44,771 nt of DNA from Candidatus Gastranaerophilales bacterium (GTDB taxonomy: Bacteria > Cyanobacteriota > Vampirovibrionia > Gastranaerophilales > Gastranaerophilaceae): contig CALUVE010000014.1 in assembly GCA_944324135.1 (NCBI GenBank), forward strand, positions 1 through 44,771, in the 5' to 3' direction. A program made the position numbers and the translations under genes. Shown here one piece after another: positions 8,474 through 16,464 of the stretch; position 1 is the first letter of the stretch; every line of letters begins with the position of its first letter. The notes below the pieces were generated by a model that did no database searches, had not been told where the DNA came from, and saw only the letters and a list, made by a program, of their open reading frames with translations.

Positions 8474-9478
8474 ATGAATATTAATAAAGAGAAACTTGTT
8501 TCTTACATCAAAAAACTAAACACTCCGAAAGTACTTGTGGTTGGAGATATGGCACTGGATGAGATGATTTACGGGGATGCCGAAAGGATTTCCAGAGAAG
8601 CACCTGTTCTTATTCTCCAGCATACACATACCAAATTAATCTTAGGCGGAGCATCAAATGCGGCACATAATATTGCAGCTCTGAATAACGGCAAAGTAAG
8701 CGTCTGCGGGGTTTGCGGGGATGATTATCAGGCAGGACAGCTTTTTGAAGCATTTGAACGTGCAGGCATTGATTGCAGCAGACTGGTCAAAGACAAAACA
8801 AGAAAAACCACAACCAAAACCAGAATTTCAGGTTCTATTACAACCTCAATAACACAGCAGATTGTGAGAGTTGACAGACAAACTAATGCTCCGATTTCCT
8901 GTGAAACAGAAGAAAAATTAATAGGAAGAATTGAAAAAATGATTCCGAATTTTGATGCTGTTGTTCTCTCTGATTACCACATCGGAACTCTCACTGATAA
9001 TGTAATAAAAACAACTATAGACCTTGCGAATAAATACAACAAAATTATTGTTGTTGACGCACAAAAAAATCTTGAAAAATACAAAAACGTAACGTCAATG
9101 ACTCCGAATCTTCCTGACACACAAAAATGCGCAGGATTTGATATTGAAAACACAGAAGATTTAAAAAAAGCAGGAGATTTTCTACTCTCCAAAACAAATG
9201 CCAAAAGTATACTTATTACCTGCGGCGCAGACGGAATGTTTGTAGCAAAACCCGACAAACAATATACAAAAATTCCGGTATTTAACAAATCAGAAGTTTT
9301 TGATGTTACCGGTGCAGGGGACACAGTAACAGCAGTATACACTCTTGCTCTTGCAGCGGGCGCTGAACCTGAATACGCAGCTATCATAGGCAATATAGCA
9401 GCAAGTATTGTAGTCAGACAATACGGCTGCGCAACTACTACAATTGAAGAAATTTTGTCTGCACTGGATAAAATTTAG
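8474..9478 (+). CDS. rfaE1: D-glycero-beta-D-manno-heptose-7-phosphate kinase
   Basis: PfkB/ribokinase-family sugar kinase most like the kinase half of HldE (RfaE domain I), which phosphorylates heptose-7-phosphate at C1 for LPS inner-core ADP-heptose. The 334-residue protein has the GGASNAAHNIAAL substrate motif (about 56-68), VLVVGDMALDEMIYG near the N-terminus, and the catalytic DVTGAGDTVTA motif (about 276-286). No nucleotidyltransferase domain follows, so this is the split HldA-type form and the adenylyltransferase must be encoded elsewhere. It heads a rightward cluster of envelope polysaccharide genes, which supports the LPS role. ADP-heptose from this pathway is also known as an innate immune signal in animal hosts. 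Confidence 0.88.
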   Translation: MNINKEKLVSYIKKLNTPKVLVVGDMALDEMIYGDAERISREAPVLILQHTHTKLILGGASNAAHNIAALNNGKVSVCGVCGDDYQAGQLFEAFERAGIDCSRLVKDKTRKTTTKTRISGSITTSITQQIVRVDRQTNAPISCETEEKLIGRIEKMIPNFDAVVLSDYHIGTLTDNVIKTTIDLANKYNKIIVVDAQKNLEKYKNVTSMTPNLPDTQKCAGFDIENTEDLKKAGDFLLSKTNAKSILITCGADGMFVAKPDKQYTKIPVFNKSEVFDVTGAGDTVTAVYTLALAAGAEPEYAAIIGNIAASIVVRQYGCATTTIEEILSALDKI

Positions 9479-9504
9479 ATAAAATTTCAAAACAGGAGAA
9501 ACTT

Positions 9505-10062
9505 ATGGAATTACTAAAAAAAATTAAACCTATTGAAATTATTGTACTTGCCGGGATAATTCTGGCTCTTGGAGTCGGGTTTGTAACATTCAAAAATTAC
9601 AGACAAACAGCTTCGAAACAAATTGAGGCAACTTCAAAAATTTCTTTTCAGGTATTTTTGAGAGGGATATCCTATACAGGTCAGGAACTGCCGATAAAAA
9701 GCGGAGAAAAGACTTTCATAAGTATAAGAAATGTTCCGTATTCAGACTTGGATATAGTTAATGTTAAAGTTGAAAAGAAAAAAACTATACTTCCTACAAT
9801 GAATACAAAAAAAATTATAGTTGTTGATGATGTAACAATGAGCAACACTTATGATGTGATTGTAACCCTTGTTGATACAGCAAAAATTACAAAAGACGGC
9901 GCTGTCGTCGGCGGAAACAAAATTAAAATCGGTCTGCCTATCACTCTTGAGGGCAAAGACTACAGATTTAACGGAACTGTTTCTGATTTAAAAACAATTC
10001 CGGGTATTGACGAAACTCAGGTTATTAATAATGAATTAAACACAACGGACGATGTTCAATAG
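9505..10062 (+). CDS. DUF4330 family membrane-anchored protein
   Basis: The 185-residue protein has one N-terminal membrane helix (about 11-29) and an extracytoplasmic beta-rich domain. It contains the pattern I associate with DUF4330: IRNVPYSDLDIVNVKV, a VTLVDTAKITKDGAVVGG segment, and KIGLPITLEGKDYRFNG near the end. DUF4330 is best known from cyanobacteria and has no established function. It lies 26 nt after the heptose kinase gene, with an AGGAG site, and overlaps the O-antigen ligase-like gene by 11 nt. This suggests a part in polysaccharide assembly or export. Confidence 0.75.
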   Translation: MELLKKIKPIEIIVLAGIILALGVGFVTFKNYRQTASKQIEATSKISFQVFLRGISYTGQELPIKSGEKTFISIRNVPYSDLDIVNVKVEKKKTILPTMNTKKIIVVDDVTMSNTYDVIVTLVDTAKITKDGAVVGGNKIKIGLPITLEGKDYRFNGTVSDLKTIPGIDETQVINNELNTTDDVQ

Positions 10063-11374
10063 TATAATAAAATTTACTCAGGAAAAACTGAATTTTCTAT
10101 ACAAAAACAGCTTGTTTTTACAGCACATAGATAAAATAATATTACTGTTTATATGTGCGGTTCTTCTAACCTCAACATTTATGAACTCGGACTCAATCGG
10201 ATTTTTGGCGTTAATCACGTTGTTTCTGACTGTCGTAAAAATTTTGACAACTCCTGAACAGCGTCTGACAGCAAACAGATTTGAAACATGGCTTGTTGCA
10301 TATTTTATGATAGTTATAATAAGCCTTGCCGGTTCAACATTGTTTATGTACAGCCTTAAGGGATTTTTCAAAACGCTGACTTATCTCGGATTTTATTTTT
10401 CAGTGGCACAGTACCTCAAATACAATCGCGAAAAGATTCCGTTTTTAATCGGAGTTATAGCTTTTTGTACAGGTTTTGAAGGGATAGTCGGATTTCTGCA
10501 GAACTTTGCACACCCTGAGGCTATATCAACCTGGCAGGACACAAGTTCACTCAATCCGGAACAGGTAATGACAAGAATTTACGGCTCACTGAAACCGTAC
10601 AACCCGAATCTTCTTGGCGGATATTTTGTTGCAGGTTTGCCGGCAGTATTTGGAATGAGTGCATATAACTTTATTAAAAAATCGTACAATACAGCCATTT
10701 TATGGCTTGTAATGGCATTCATTACAACAATAGCACTAGTATCAACCGGCTGCAGAGGGTCTTATCTTGCATTAATCGGAATGCTGGGTATGATGTTTTT
10801 GATTTCTGCCAAATTTTTGTGGAAAACCTACAAAAAAATATATTTTTCTATTGCAGGAGCAGTTGTAGCTCTTGGAACTCTGGCTGTTATGAGCAGCAGT
10901 TCTTTAAGAGCGAGAGTTTTCTCCATTTTTGCAATGAGAAGCGACTCCTCAAACTCTTTCAGATTCAATGTCTACCAGTCATCTCTGCAAATGCTGAAAG
11001 ATAACTTTCTGCTGGGAATCGGTGTTGGCAACCAAAACTTCCGCGAAATTTACGGGTTATATATGAAAACCGGCTTTGACGCATTAAGTACTTATAATAT
11101 TTATCTGGAAATTGCAGTAGAAAGCGGTATTTTTGCATTAATAACATTCCTGGGCTTTTTATTCGGAGCTCTGCACAAAGCGTTTAAAATCATTATAAAC
11201 TCTCAAGATGCTCAAAAAATTATCCTGATATCTATTGCTGCTGTCTCAATAATTGGTCTGATGATACACGGAATTGTTGATACAGTATTTTTCAGACCGC
11301 AAATCCAATTTATTTTCTGGGCAATGATTGCTGTTATTACAGCTGTTGAAATTCATGCAGAAAGCACAAATTAA
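10052..11374 (+). CDS. O-antigen ligase/polymerase family membrane protein (WaaL/Wzy-like)
   Basis: The 440-residue protein has about ten to twelve hydrophobic segments and one larger external loop (about 145-195), as in the Wzy_C/O-antigen ligase superfamily. The CRGSYLALIG segment (near 233) after a large loop and the LGIGVGNQNFREIY segment (near 322) are typical of that superfamily. It could join O-antigen to lipid A core or polymerise repeat units; sequence alone does not separate these. The start overlaps the DUF4330 gene by 11 nt and the stop overlaps the GT17 start in a TAATG junction, so all three are probably co-translated. Confidence 0.82.
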   Translation: MFNSIIKFTQEKLNFLYKNSLFLQHIDKIILLFICAVLLTSTFMNSDSIGFLALITLFLTVVKILTTPEQRLTANRFETWLVAYFMIVIISLAGSTLFMYSLKGFFKTLTYLGFYFSVAQYLKYNREKIPFLIGVIAFCTGFEGIVGFLQNFAHPEAISTWQDTSSLNPEQVMTRIYGSLKPYNPNLLGGYFVAGLPAVFGMSAYNFIKKSYNTAILWLVMAFITTIALVSTGCRGSYLALIGMLGMMFLISAKFLWKTYKKIYFSIAGAVVALGTLAVMSSSSLRARVFSIFAMRSDSSNSFRFNVYQSSLQMLKDNFLLGIGVGNQNFREIYGLYMKTGFDALSTYNIYLEIAVESGIFALITFLGFLFGALHKAFKIIINSQDAQKIILISIAAVSIIGLMIHGIVDTVFFRPQIQFIFWAMIAVITAVEIHAESTN

Positions 11375-12327
11375 TGGTATATGACTGTTTTATATTTAAT
11401 AACGAACTCGACTTACTTGATATCAGATTTAATGTAATGAATCGGATTACGGATAGGTTTGTACTGGTAGAATCACAAAAAAATTTTCAAGGTAAGGATA
11501 AACCGCTCTATTTTGAAGAAAATAAGGAAAGATACAGCCAATTTTTAGACAAAGTCATACACATTGTTGTGAAAGATTTTGGCACTCCGTGCCCAATTGA
11601 TTGGGATTGCGAAAAAATCCAACGAGAATACATCCTTGACGGACTAAAAGACGCAAATGATGATGACATCATAATAATTTCCGACTGTGATGAAATTCCA
11701 AATCCCAACACGGTGTTAAAGTGCATGAATCAACCGGAAATTAAATCCCTGAGACAATTTAACTATCAGTATTATCTTAACAACCTTGCAGTTGGCAGAA
11801 CCTGTACTGAAGAACAAACCAGCAAAATCCTTTTTATGAAAGATATAAGAAATAACATTCTTGGCGCTGAAAATGGGATTATAAACACAATAAAATTCAA
11901 CCACGGTACAAAACAAACAATTATACCTGATGGAGGCTGGCACTTCACCTCCTGCGGCAATATAGAAATCGTTAAAGAAAAATTACTCAGCAATAGCTTT
12001 CACGAAAACGAAACCATTGAAATCCGCATGGATTTGATAAAAAATCACGACTACTATAAAAATTTAAAATTTTTATGGAATGTTCAGCAGCCTTTAATTC
12101 CATTGATATTAGACTATCATTTCCCTGAATACATAAGAAAAAACAGGAAGAAATTTTCACATATGCTAAAACGAGCATACATAAACTATGATACAGTAAT
12201 GCTCCTGTATACAGTTTTCAGAAAACTCCGCTATCTTGCAGCCCATATTATAAGATTTTTTGTCAAAAATCCGGAGAAAAGAGAACAACTGCTCACCAAA
12301 TTATTTTCATACAGACAAATAGGCTAA
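11374..12327 (+). CDS. Glycosyltransferase family 17-like protein
   Basis: The 317-residue protein starts with YDCFIFNNELDLLDIRFN and has FVLVESQKNFQGKDKPLYF, DWDCEKIQREYILDGL and IIISDCDEIPNP, the conserved features of GT17 (beta-1,4-GlcNAc-transferase-like) proteins. The DCD motif is the expected metal/nucleotide-sugar site. Bacterial members are usually found in surface polysaccharide clusters, as here. The ATG overlaps the preceding stop codon by one base. The protein has no signal peptide and should act at the cytoplasmic face. Acceptor and donor are not predictable. Confidence 0.85.
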   Translation: MVYDCFIFNNELDLLDIRFNVMNRITDRFVLVESQKNFQGKDKPLYFEENKERYSQFLDKVIHIVVKDFGTPCPIDWDCEKIQREYILDGLKDANDDDIIIISDCDEIPNPNTVLKCMNQPEIKSLRQFNYQYYLNNLAVGRTCTEEQTSKILFMKDIRNNILGAENGIINTIKFNHGTKQTIIPDGGWHFTSCGNIEIVKEKLLSNSFHENETIEIRMDLIKNHDYYKNLKFLWNVQQPLIPLILDYHFPEYIRKNRKKFSHMLKRAYINYDTVMLLYTVFRKLRYLAAHIIRFFVKNPEKREQLLTKLFSYRQIG

Positions 12328-12401
12328 GCATATAAAGTTTATGTAAAGGCACTAAAAAGCTGTGGTAAACTGGTATTATGGAAAGAAAAGGAGAGATACA
12401 C

Positions 12402-13526
12402 ATGATTCCAATTTTAGATTCAAAACGTCAATACGCAACAATAGGTGCGGAAGTAGAAAAAGCAGTATGCGAAGTTCTTCGCTCAGGTTCATACATTTTA
12501 GGGCCGAATACAAAAGCTTTTGAACAGGAAATGGCTGATTTTATCGGCTGCAAATACACAGTAGGTTTAAACTCAGGTACAGATGCACTCCATCTGGCAC
12601 TCAGAGCTTTAGATATCGGTGCAGGTGATGAAGTAATCACAGTAGCATTCACTTTTGTCGCTACAACAGAAGCAATAGGTATTGTAGGCGCAAAACCTGT
12701 TTTTGTTGATATTGATCCTGATACTTTCAATATTGATGCATCTAAAATTGAAGCTGCAATCACACCGAGAACAAAGGCAATCATACCGGTTCACTTATAC
12801 GGACAACCTTGCGATATGGATGTAATTATGGATGTTGCAAAACGCCACAACTTACACGTTATAGAAGATTGCTGCCAGGCTATCGGTGCTAAATACAAAG
12901 GTAAAATGGTTGGTACATTCGGTGATTTTGGATGTTTAAGTTTCTATCCAACTAAAAATTTAGGCGGAATGGGTGACGGCGGACTTATTATGACAAACTC
13001 AGAAGCTCTCAGAGACAGAGTTGTAGCACTCCGCAACCACGGCGGAGCTATCCGTTACCACCACGATGAAATCGGTATTAACAGCCGCCTTGACGAAGTT
13101 CAGGCTGCTATTTTGAGAGTAAAACTCCAACACATTGACGAGTGGAACGCTGCAAGAAGAGCAAGAGCTGAAAAATACAACGAATTGTTTGAAGACTGTG
13201 CTGATGTACAAACACCGGTTGAACTCCCTAACACATACTGCGTTTACCACCAGTACACAGTAAAAATTCCTAACAGAGATGAAGTTCACAAAATGCTTCA
13301 GGAAAGAGGAATCGGCGCAATGCTTTACTACCCGATACCACTCCACCTCCAAAAAGTTCACGAATACCTTGGAGTAGGTAAAGGCTCACTTCCTCACACC
13401 GAAAAAGATACAGAAATGGTAATTTCACTGCCAATGTTCCCTGAACTGACAGAAGAAGAACAAGTTACCGTTGCTGAAACCCTGATTGACTGCATTGAAA
13501 AATCAAAATCTAAAACTGCAGTATAA
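12402..13526 (+). CDS. DegT/DnrJ/EryC1/StrS sugar aminotransferase
   Basis: PLP-dependent aminotransferase that makes amino sugars from nucleotide-linked keto-sugars. The 374-residue protein has the family landmarks: LNSGTDALHLALRAL (57-70), the EDCCQAIGAKYKG segment, and FYPTKNLGGMGDGG with the PLP lysine at position 185. The start at 12402 is chosen because GGAG ends 8 nt upstream; an ATG at 12378 lies before that site. It is separated by 74 nt from the GT17 gene and is followed by a terminator, so it closes the envelope cluster. Codon use is more biased than in its neighbours (many GGT/AAC/CTC codons), which suggests good expression. Confidence 0.92.
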   Translation: MIPILDSKRQYATIGAEVEKAVCEVLRSGSYILGPNTKAFEQEMADFIGCKYTVGLNSGTDALHLALRALDIGAGDEVITVAFTFVATTEAIGIVGAKPVFVDIDPDTFNIDASKIEAAITPRTKAIIPVHLYGQPCDMDVIMDVAKRHNLHVIEDCCQAIGAKYKGKMVGTFGDFGCLSFYPTKNLGGMGDGGLIMTNSEALRDRVVALRNHGGAIRYHHDEIGINSRLDEVQAAILRVKLQHIDEWNAARRARAEKYNELFEDCADVQTPVELPNTYCVYHQYTVKIPNRDEVHKMLQERGIGAMLYYPIPLHLQKVHEYLGVGKGSLPHTEKDTEMVISLPMFPELTEEEQVTVAETLIDCIEKSKSKTAV

Positions 13527-13546
13527 ATCATAAATCAATATAAACT

Positions 13547-13583
13547 AAAAAGCGGGAAAGATTATTTCTTTTCCGCTTTTTTT
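13547..13583 (+). terminator. Rho-independent terminator after the DegT gene
   Basis: AAAAAGCGG and CCGCTTTTTTT arms enclose a short AT-rich centre, and the 3' arm runs into a T tract. The stop codon of the convergent small gene (13582) lies in the tail, so the structure may serve both directions. Confidence 0.85.
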
Positions 13584-13830
13584 AACCTGTAATATTCAAC
13601 TTGCCGCCTGCACCTTCCGGCAAAATAGCAGGAGCAGAACCTCTTAAATTCTGTGTAAAAATTGTAGGACCTGTAGTATAACCAGTCTGCTGAGGCTTTG
13701 TCATATCAAAGAACGGATTGTTTGTTCCGGCCATAGTGCTGTTGTACCTGTCAAGAATTTCAGGCGGAATACTGTAAGCGTCTCCGACGCTCAATCCTAA
13801 TTTATTCTCTATTGCCTGCACAACGCCCAT
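13582..13830 (-). CDS. Small protein of unknown function
   Basis: 82 residues with no signal peptide, membrane segment or motif I recognise. It is rich in Gly, Pro, Thr and Asn and looks largely unstructured in the second half. An AAGGAG site lies 12 nt before the ATG. It follows the next small gene after 16 nt on the same strand, so the two probably form one transcript. It is supported mainly by the ribosome-binding site, the pairing and the ORF spacing. Probably lineage-specific. Confidence 0.55.
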   Translation of the reverse strand: MGVVQAIENKLGLSVGDAYSIPPEILDRYNSTMAGTNNPFFDMTKPQQTGYTTGPTIFTQNLRGSAPAILPEGAGGKLNITG

Positions 13831-13846
13831 CTGTAATGTTTACTCC

Positions 13847-14152
13847 TTATGCTACGATTGAAAAAGTTCTCTGATGAAGTTCGCCAAATTCATTATACTG
13901 GTTTTGGCAGATATTAGTACCGTTAAACCCTAATGTATTCAAGCCGTCGGTACCAAATGCAAATATATTACGTCTTGCCATATATCCGTCATTCATTGCG
14001 ACCTGTCTTGTCATTGCAATTTCATCCGCACTTGGTTTATATGAAGAACCTGCGTTATTTGCATAAGCCTTTATTCTGTCATACGGGTCTACTGAAAAGT
14101 TTACCCGCGAAACGCCGCCAATTCGTTCATTCTGTTCGCCATATCCTGACAT
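13847..14152 (-). CDS. Small protein of unknown function
   Basis: 101 residues, soluble, with several Asn/Gly/Tyr-rich stretches and no recognised domain. AAAGGA lies 8 nt before the ATG. First gene of a two-gene unit with the 82-residue protein downstream. About 530 nt of AT-rich non-coding sequence lies upstream and should contain its promoter. A possible TATAAT-like box is not clear enough to call. Confidence 0.55.
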   Translation of the reverse strand: MSGYGEQNERIGGVSRVNFSVDPYDRIKAYANNAGSSYKPSADEIAMTRQVAMNDGYMARRNIFAFGTDGLNTLGFNGTNICQNQYNEFGELHQRTFSIVA

Positions 14153-14300
14153 AATATATTCCTTTAAATTCCTTATTGTTTTCCAACTATATATATAAAG
14201 TATATAATCTTTAAATAATTGCCTTTTTTGTTAATATACTCTTTACAATTGTTAACAATAAAAAACTATCCCGTGTCATGAATAATTAAGCCCTGTTTCC

Positions 14301-14365
14301 CTAAAAAATAACATAATATTAAGTTTTGTAAAGTGTAAAATCTACACTATTGCTGGATTTTAGGG
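14301..14365. other. Nested inverted repeats in the intergenic region
   Basis: CCCTAAAA near 14300 and TTTTAGGG near 14360 can pair around an inner AGTGTA-AAATC-TACACT hairpin. This may be a structured 5' leader of the leftward small genes or an operator; no known riboswitch class is recognised. Confidence 0.35.
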
Positions 14366-14393
14366 ATATCGAAAAATATATAAAACCATAATA

Positions 14394-14422
14394 TTGACTT
14401 TAAAAAACATTCGTGTCATAAT
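14394..14422 (+). promoter_or_regulatory. Strong promoter of the small RNA candidate
   Basis: TTGACT at 14394-14399, exactly 17 nt, then CATAAT at 14417-14422. This is one of the best matches to a housekeeping promoter in the window, and no protein gene follows it. Confidence 0.65.
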
Positions 14423-14428
14423 AATTAC

Positions 14429-14568
14429 ATAAGATTTAAGTGTAGTCGAAACACTAAATATAAATAGATTCATTAACCCCAAAAACATATAAACTCCTAA
14501 ATAATAAACACTAAAAGAGACCATTAGGATGCAGAAAACGACCCACTCAGAAATGAGTGGTTTTTTTT
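14429..14568 (+). ncRNA. Candidate intergenic small RNA of about 140 nt
   Basis: The sequence between a strong promoter and a canonical intrinsic terminator contains no convincing gene. The 5' part can form a hairpin (AGTGT/ACACT around a short loop at about 14440-14456). A CTCCT stretch near 14492 is complementary to Shine-Dalgarno sequences and could act on target mRNAs. No known RNA family (6S, tmRNA, SRP, RNase P) is recognised. A 30-codon ORF starting at 14529 runs through the terminator hairpin and is judged unlikely. Confidence 0.5.
14541..14568 (+). terminator. Intrinsic terminator of the small RNA candidate
   Basis: A 7-bp stem CCACTCA/TGAGTGG closed by a GAAA tetraloop, directly followed by eight T. 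Orientation is rightward only, so it does not belong to the leftward mgtC operon. Confidence 0.85.
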
Positions 14569-14618
14569 ATGCTCAAAAACGTCTGATAAAAGTTTTTAGA
14601 ACAGCACTTGATGCGTAA

Positions 14619-14644
14619 CGAGGCTCCTATCACATAGAGCCTCG
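14619..14644. repeat. Strong hairpin downstream of mgtC
   Basis: CGAGGCTC and GAGCCTCG pair, with an extra TAT/ATA extension and one bulged base. There is no T tract on either side, so this is not a classical intrinsic terminator. It lies 38 nt after the mgtC stop and may stabilise the 3' end of that leftward transcript. Confidence 0.5.
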
Positions 14645-14681
14645 TACACTTAATCCAACAGCCAAAGTGGCGAAAAAATAA

Positions 14682-15395
14682 TTATTCAACAGATTCTTGA
14701 ATAGAGATTGAATCAATACCCTCAAGTTTTTGGAGTTTTTTATACATCTCCTGAATTGGTTTTCGGGCGTTGACGTCAATTATTGCAGAAATTTTAGAGA
14801 TATTTTCATCGTTTTTGCTCAATTTTTTAGAAATTTCTCTGAGCTGCGGGTAGTGTTCAACCATATAATCGTATATTTCGTTTGATTTTTCATTCACACA
14901 GGCTATATTAACTTTCAGACGGCGCTGGTTTTTAGTGCTGGAAACAAGTATATTTTTTTCGAAAAATCTGACAGAGACGAGAACCAGAATGGCAATAACG
15001 GTAGACATAACAGCGATACCGTACAAGCCTGCCCCGCATGCCATACCAATACTTGCAGACATCCATAGAGTAGCGGCCGTTGTCAGTCCGAAAACGGTTG
15101 CACCATGTCTTAAAACGGTGCCGCCGCCGATAAAACCGATGCCGGTAACAACCTGTGCGGCGACACGGGCTGTGTCACGGGTTCCGAATTCATCACCGGT
15201 AACCGATACCATAGGAAAACCGTAAATCGAAATCAATGTGAATATGCAAGCACCGAGACAGACAAGAATATTTGTTCTTAGGCCGGCATATTTGTTTGTC
15301 ATCTCTCTTTCAAGACCTACAGCAAAACCTAAGATTACCGCAGATACTATTCTTAAAATTACACTCCAATTAAAAAAATCAGTTAAAACTTCCAT
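14682..15395 (-). CDS. MgtC/SapB family membrane protein
   Basis: The 237-residue protein has the MgtC family signature: an LGFAVGLEREMTNKYAGLRTN segment after the first helix, GFIGGGTVLRHG, and LTTAATLWMSASIGMACG, with five predicted membrane helices in residues 1-155. The C-terminal 80 residues form a soluble ACT-like domain. Family members are linked to Mg2+ limitation, acid stress and regulation of the F-ATPase in pathogens; here the role is open. The ATG overlaps the stop of the upstream permease gene by one base, so it is co-translated as the last gene of the oligopeptide ABC operon, an unusual partner. Confidence 0.88.
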   Translation of the reverse strand: MEVLTDFFNWSVILRIVSAVILGFAVGLEREMTNKYAGLRTNILVCLGACIFTLISIYGFPMVSVTGDEFGTRDTARVAAQVVTGIGFIGGGTVLRHGATVFGLTTAATLWMSASIGMACGAGLYGIAVMSTVIAILVLVSVRFFEKNILVSSTKNQRRLKVNIACVNEKSNEIYDYMVEHYPQLREISKKLSKNDENISKISAIIDVNARKPIQEMYKKLQKLEGIDSISIQESVE

Positions 15396-16462
15396 TACCT
15401 TACCTTACTTTTCGGGTCTAACACGTCTCTAATTGTATCACCAATCAGGTTAAAAGACAGCACCGCAACAAAAATTAAAAATCCCGGTGTCAAAAGCCAC
15501 GGTCTGTATAAAATATTTGTATATTCCTGAGCTTCTTTAAGCATATTCCCCCAGCTTGCATCCGGCTGCTGTATCCCAAGCCCTAAAAAGCTCAAACCAG
15601 ATTCTGAGAGAATATACCCCGGCACGGATAAAGTCATCGCGACAATCACATAACTTGTTGTCTGAGGAAGAATATGTTTTATTATAATACCAAGCCTTGA
15701 TGCACCGATAGAGCGTGCTGCCTGAACATATTCCTGATTTTTTACAGAGAGCACCATGCCTCTGACAACACGTGCAAAACCTGCCCAGCCGATTAGAGCA
15801 AGTATAATAACAATCAGCATAAACCTCTGAATACTTGTCATGCCGGACGGCAAAATAGATGCCAGAATAATCAAAAGATAAAAGCTTGGAATACACATTA
15901 TGGCTTCTGCAAACCTCATCATAAGCATATCAGTTTTCCCGCCGAAGTATCCGGCGATTCCGCCGTATAAAAGTCCGATAGGAAACAGAACAAACAAAGC
16001 CAGAAAACCTATTGTCATAGAAATTCTGCCTCCGAAAAGCAGACGTGAAAACACATCGCGCCCGTTAATATCAGTCCCGAGCAGAAACAAACGGCCGTCT
16101 CTGTCTGTCGTAACAAGGTGACGTTTCATCGGTATAAGCCCTAAGAATTTATACGATTCACCTTTAGCAAAGAACTTTATATAATGTTTTTGAGACCTGT
16201 CAAACTTGTATTTAATACGCAGATTTACAGGGTCAAATTCCCGTTTATAGTTATAAGTATACGGACGCGACAAATGTCCGTTTTCATCAATTACAAATAT
16301 TTTGGACGGGGGAACATACGCCATGGATCTGTCAGAAAAATCTTTTGTATACGGGGCAATAAAATCCGCAAACAGCAGCATAAAATAAATTACCCCGAGC
16401 AAAATGAGCGCCGCGAGTGCAAATTTATCTTTTACCACTTGTTTCAAAACATCTTTCCACAT
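15395..16462 (-). CDS. Oligopeptide/dipeptide ABC transporter permease (OppC/DppC type)
   Basis: The 355-residue protein has an N-terminal OppC-type helix, a long periplasmic insertion of about 95 residues, then the five-helix BPD_transp_1 domain (about 135-350). The GTDINGRDVFSRLLFGGRIS segment and the EAA loop (EYVQAARSIGASRLGIIIKHI) are diagnostic for this family. It pairs with the OppB-type permease 2 nt upstream. The extra periplasmic insertion makes it longer than typical 300-residue DppC. No ATPase gene lies in the operon. Confidence 0.9.
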   Translation of the reverse strand: MWKDVLKQVVKDKFALAALILLGVIYFMLLFADFIAPYTKDFSDRSMAYVPPSKIFVIDENGHLSRPYTYNYKREFDPVNLRIKYKFDRSQKHYIKFFAKGESYKFLGLIPMKRHLVTTDRDGRLFLLGTDINGRDVFSRLLFGGRISMTIGFLALFVLFPIGLLYGGIAGYFGGKTDMLMMRFAEAIMCIPSFYLLIILASILPSGMTSIQRFMLIVIILALIGWAGFARVVRGMVLSVKNQEYVQAARSIGASRLGIIIKHILPQTTSYVIVAMTLSVPGYILSESGLSFLGLGIQQPDASWGNMLKEAQEYTNILYRPWLLTPGFLIFVAVLSFNLIGDTIRDVLDPKSKVR

Positions 16463-16464
16463 AG

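Noticed and set aside
14529-14618. 30-codon ORF inside the small RNA candidate
   Set aside because: It runs through a canonical terminator hairpin and T tract and has no good ribosome-binding site. It remains a remote possibility.
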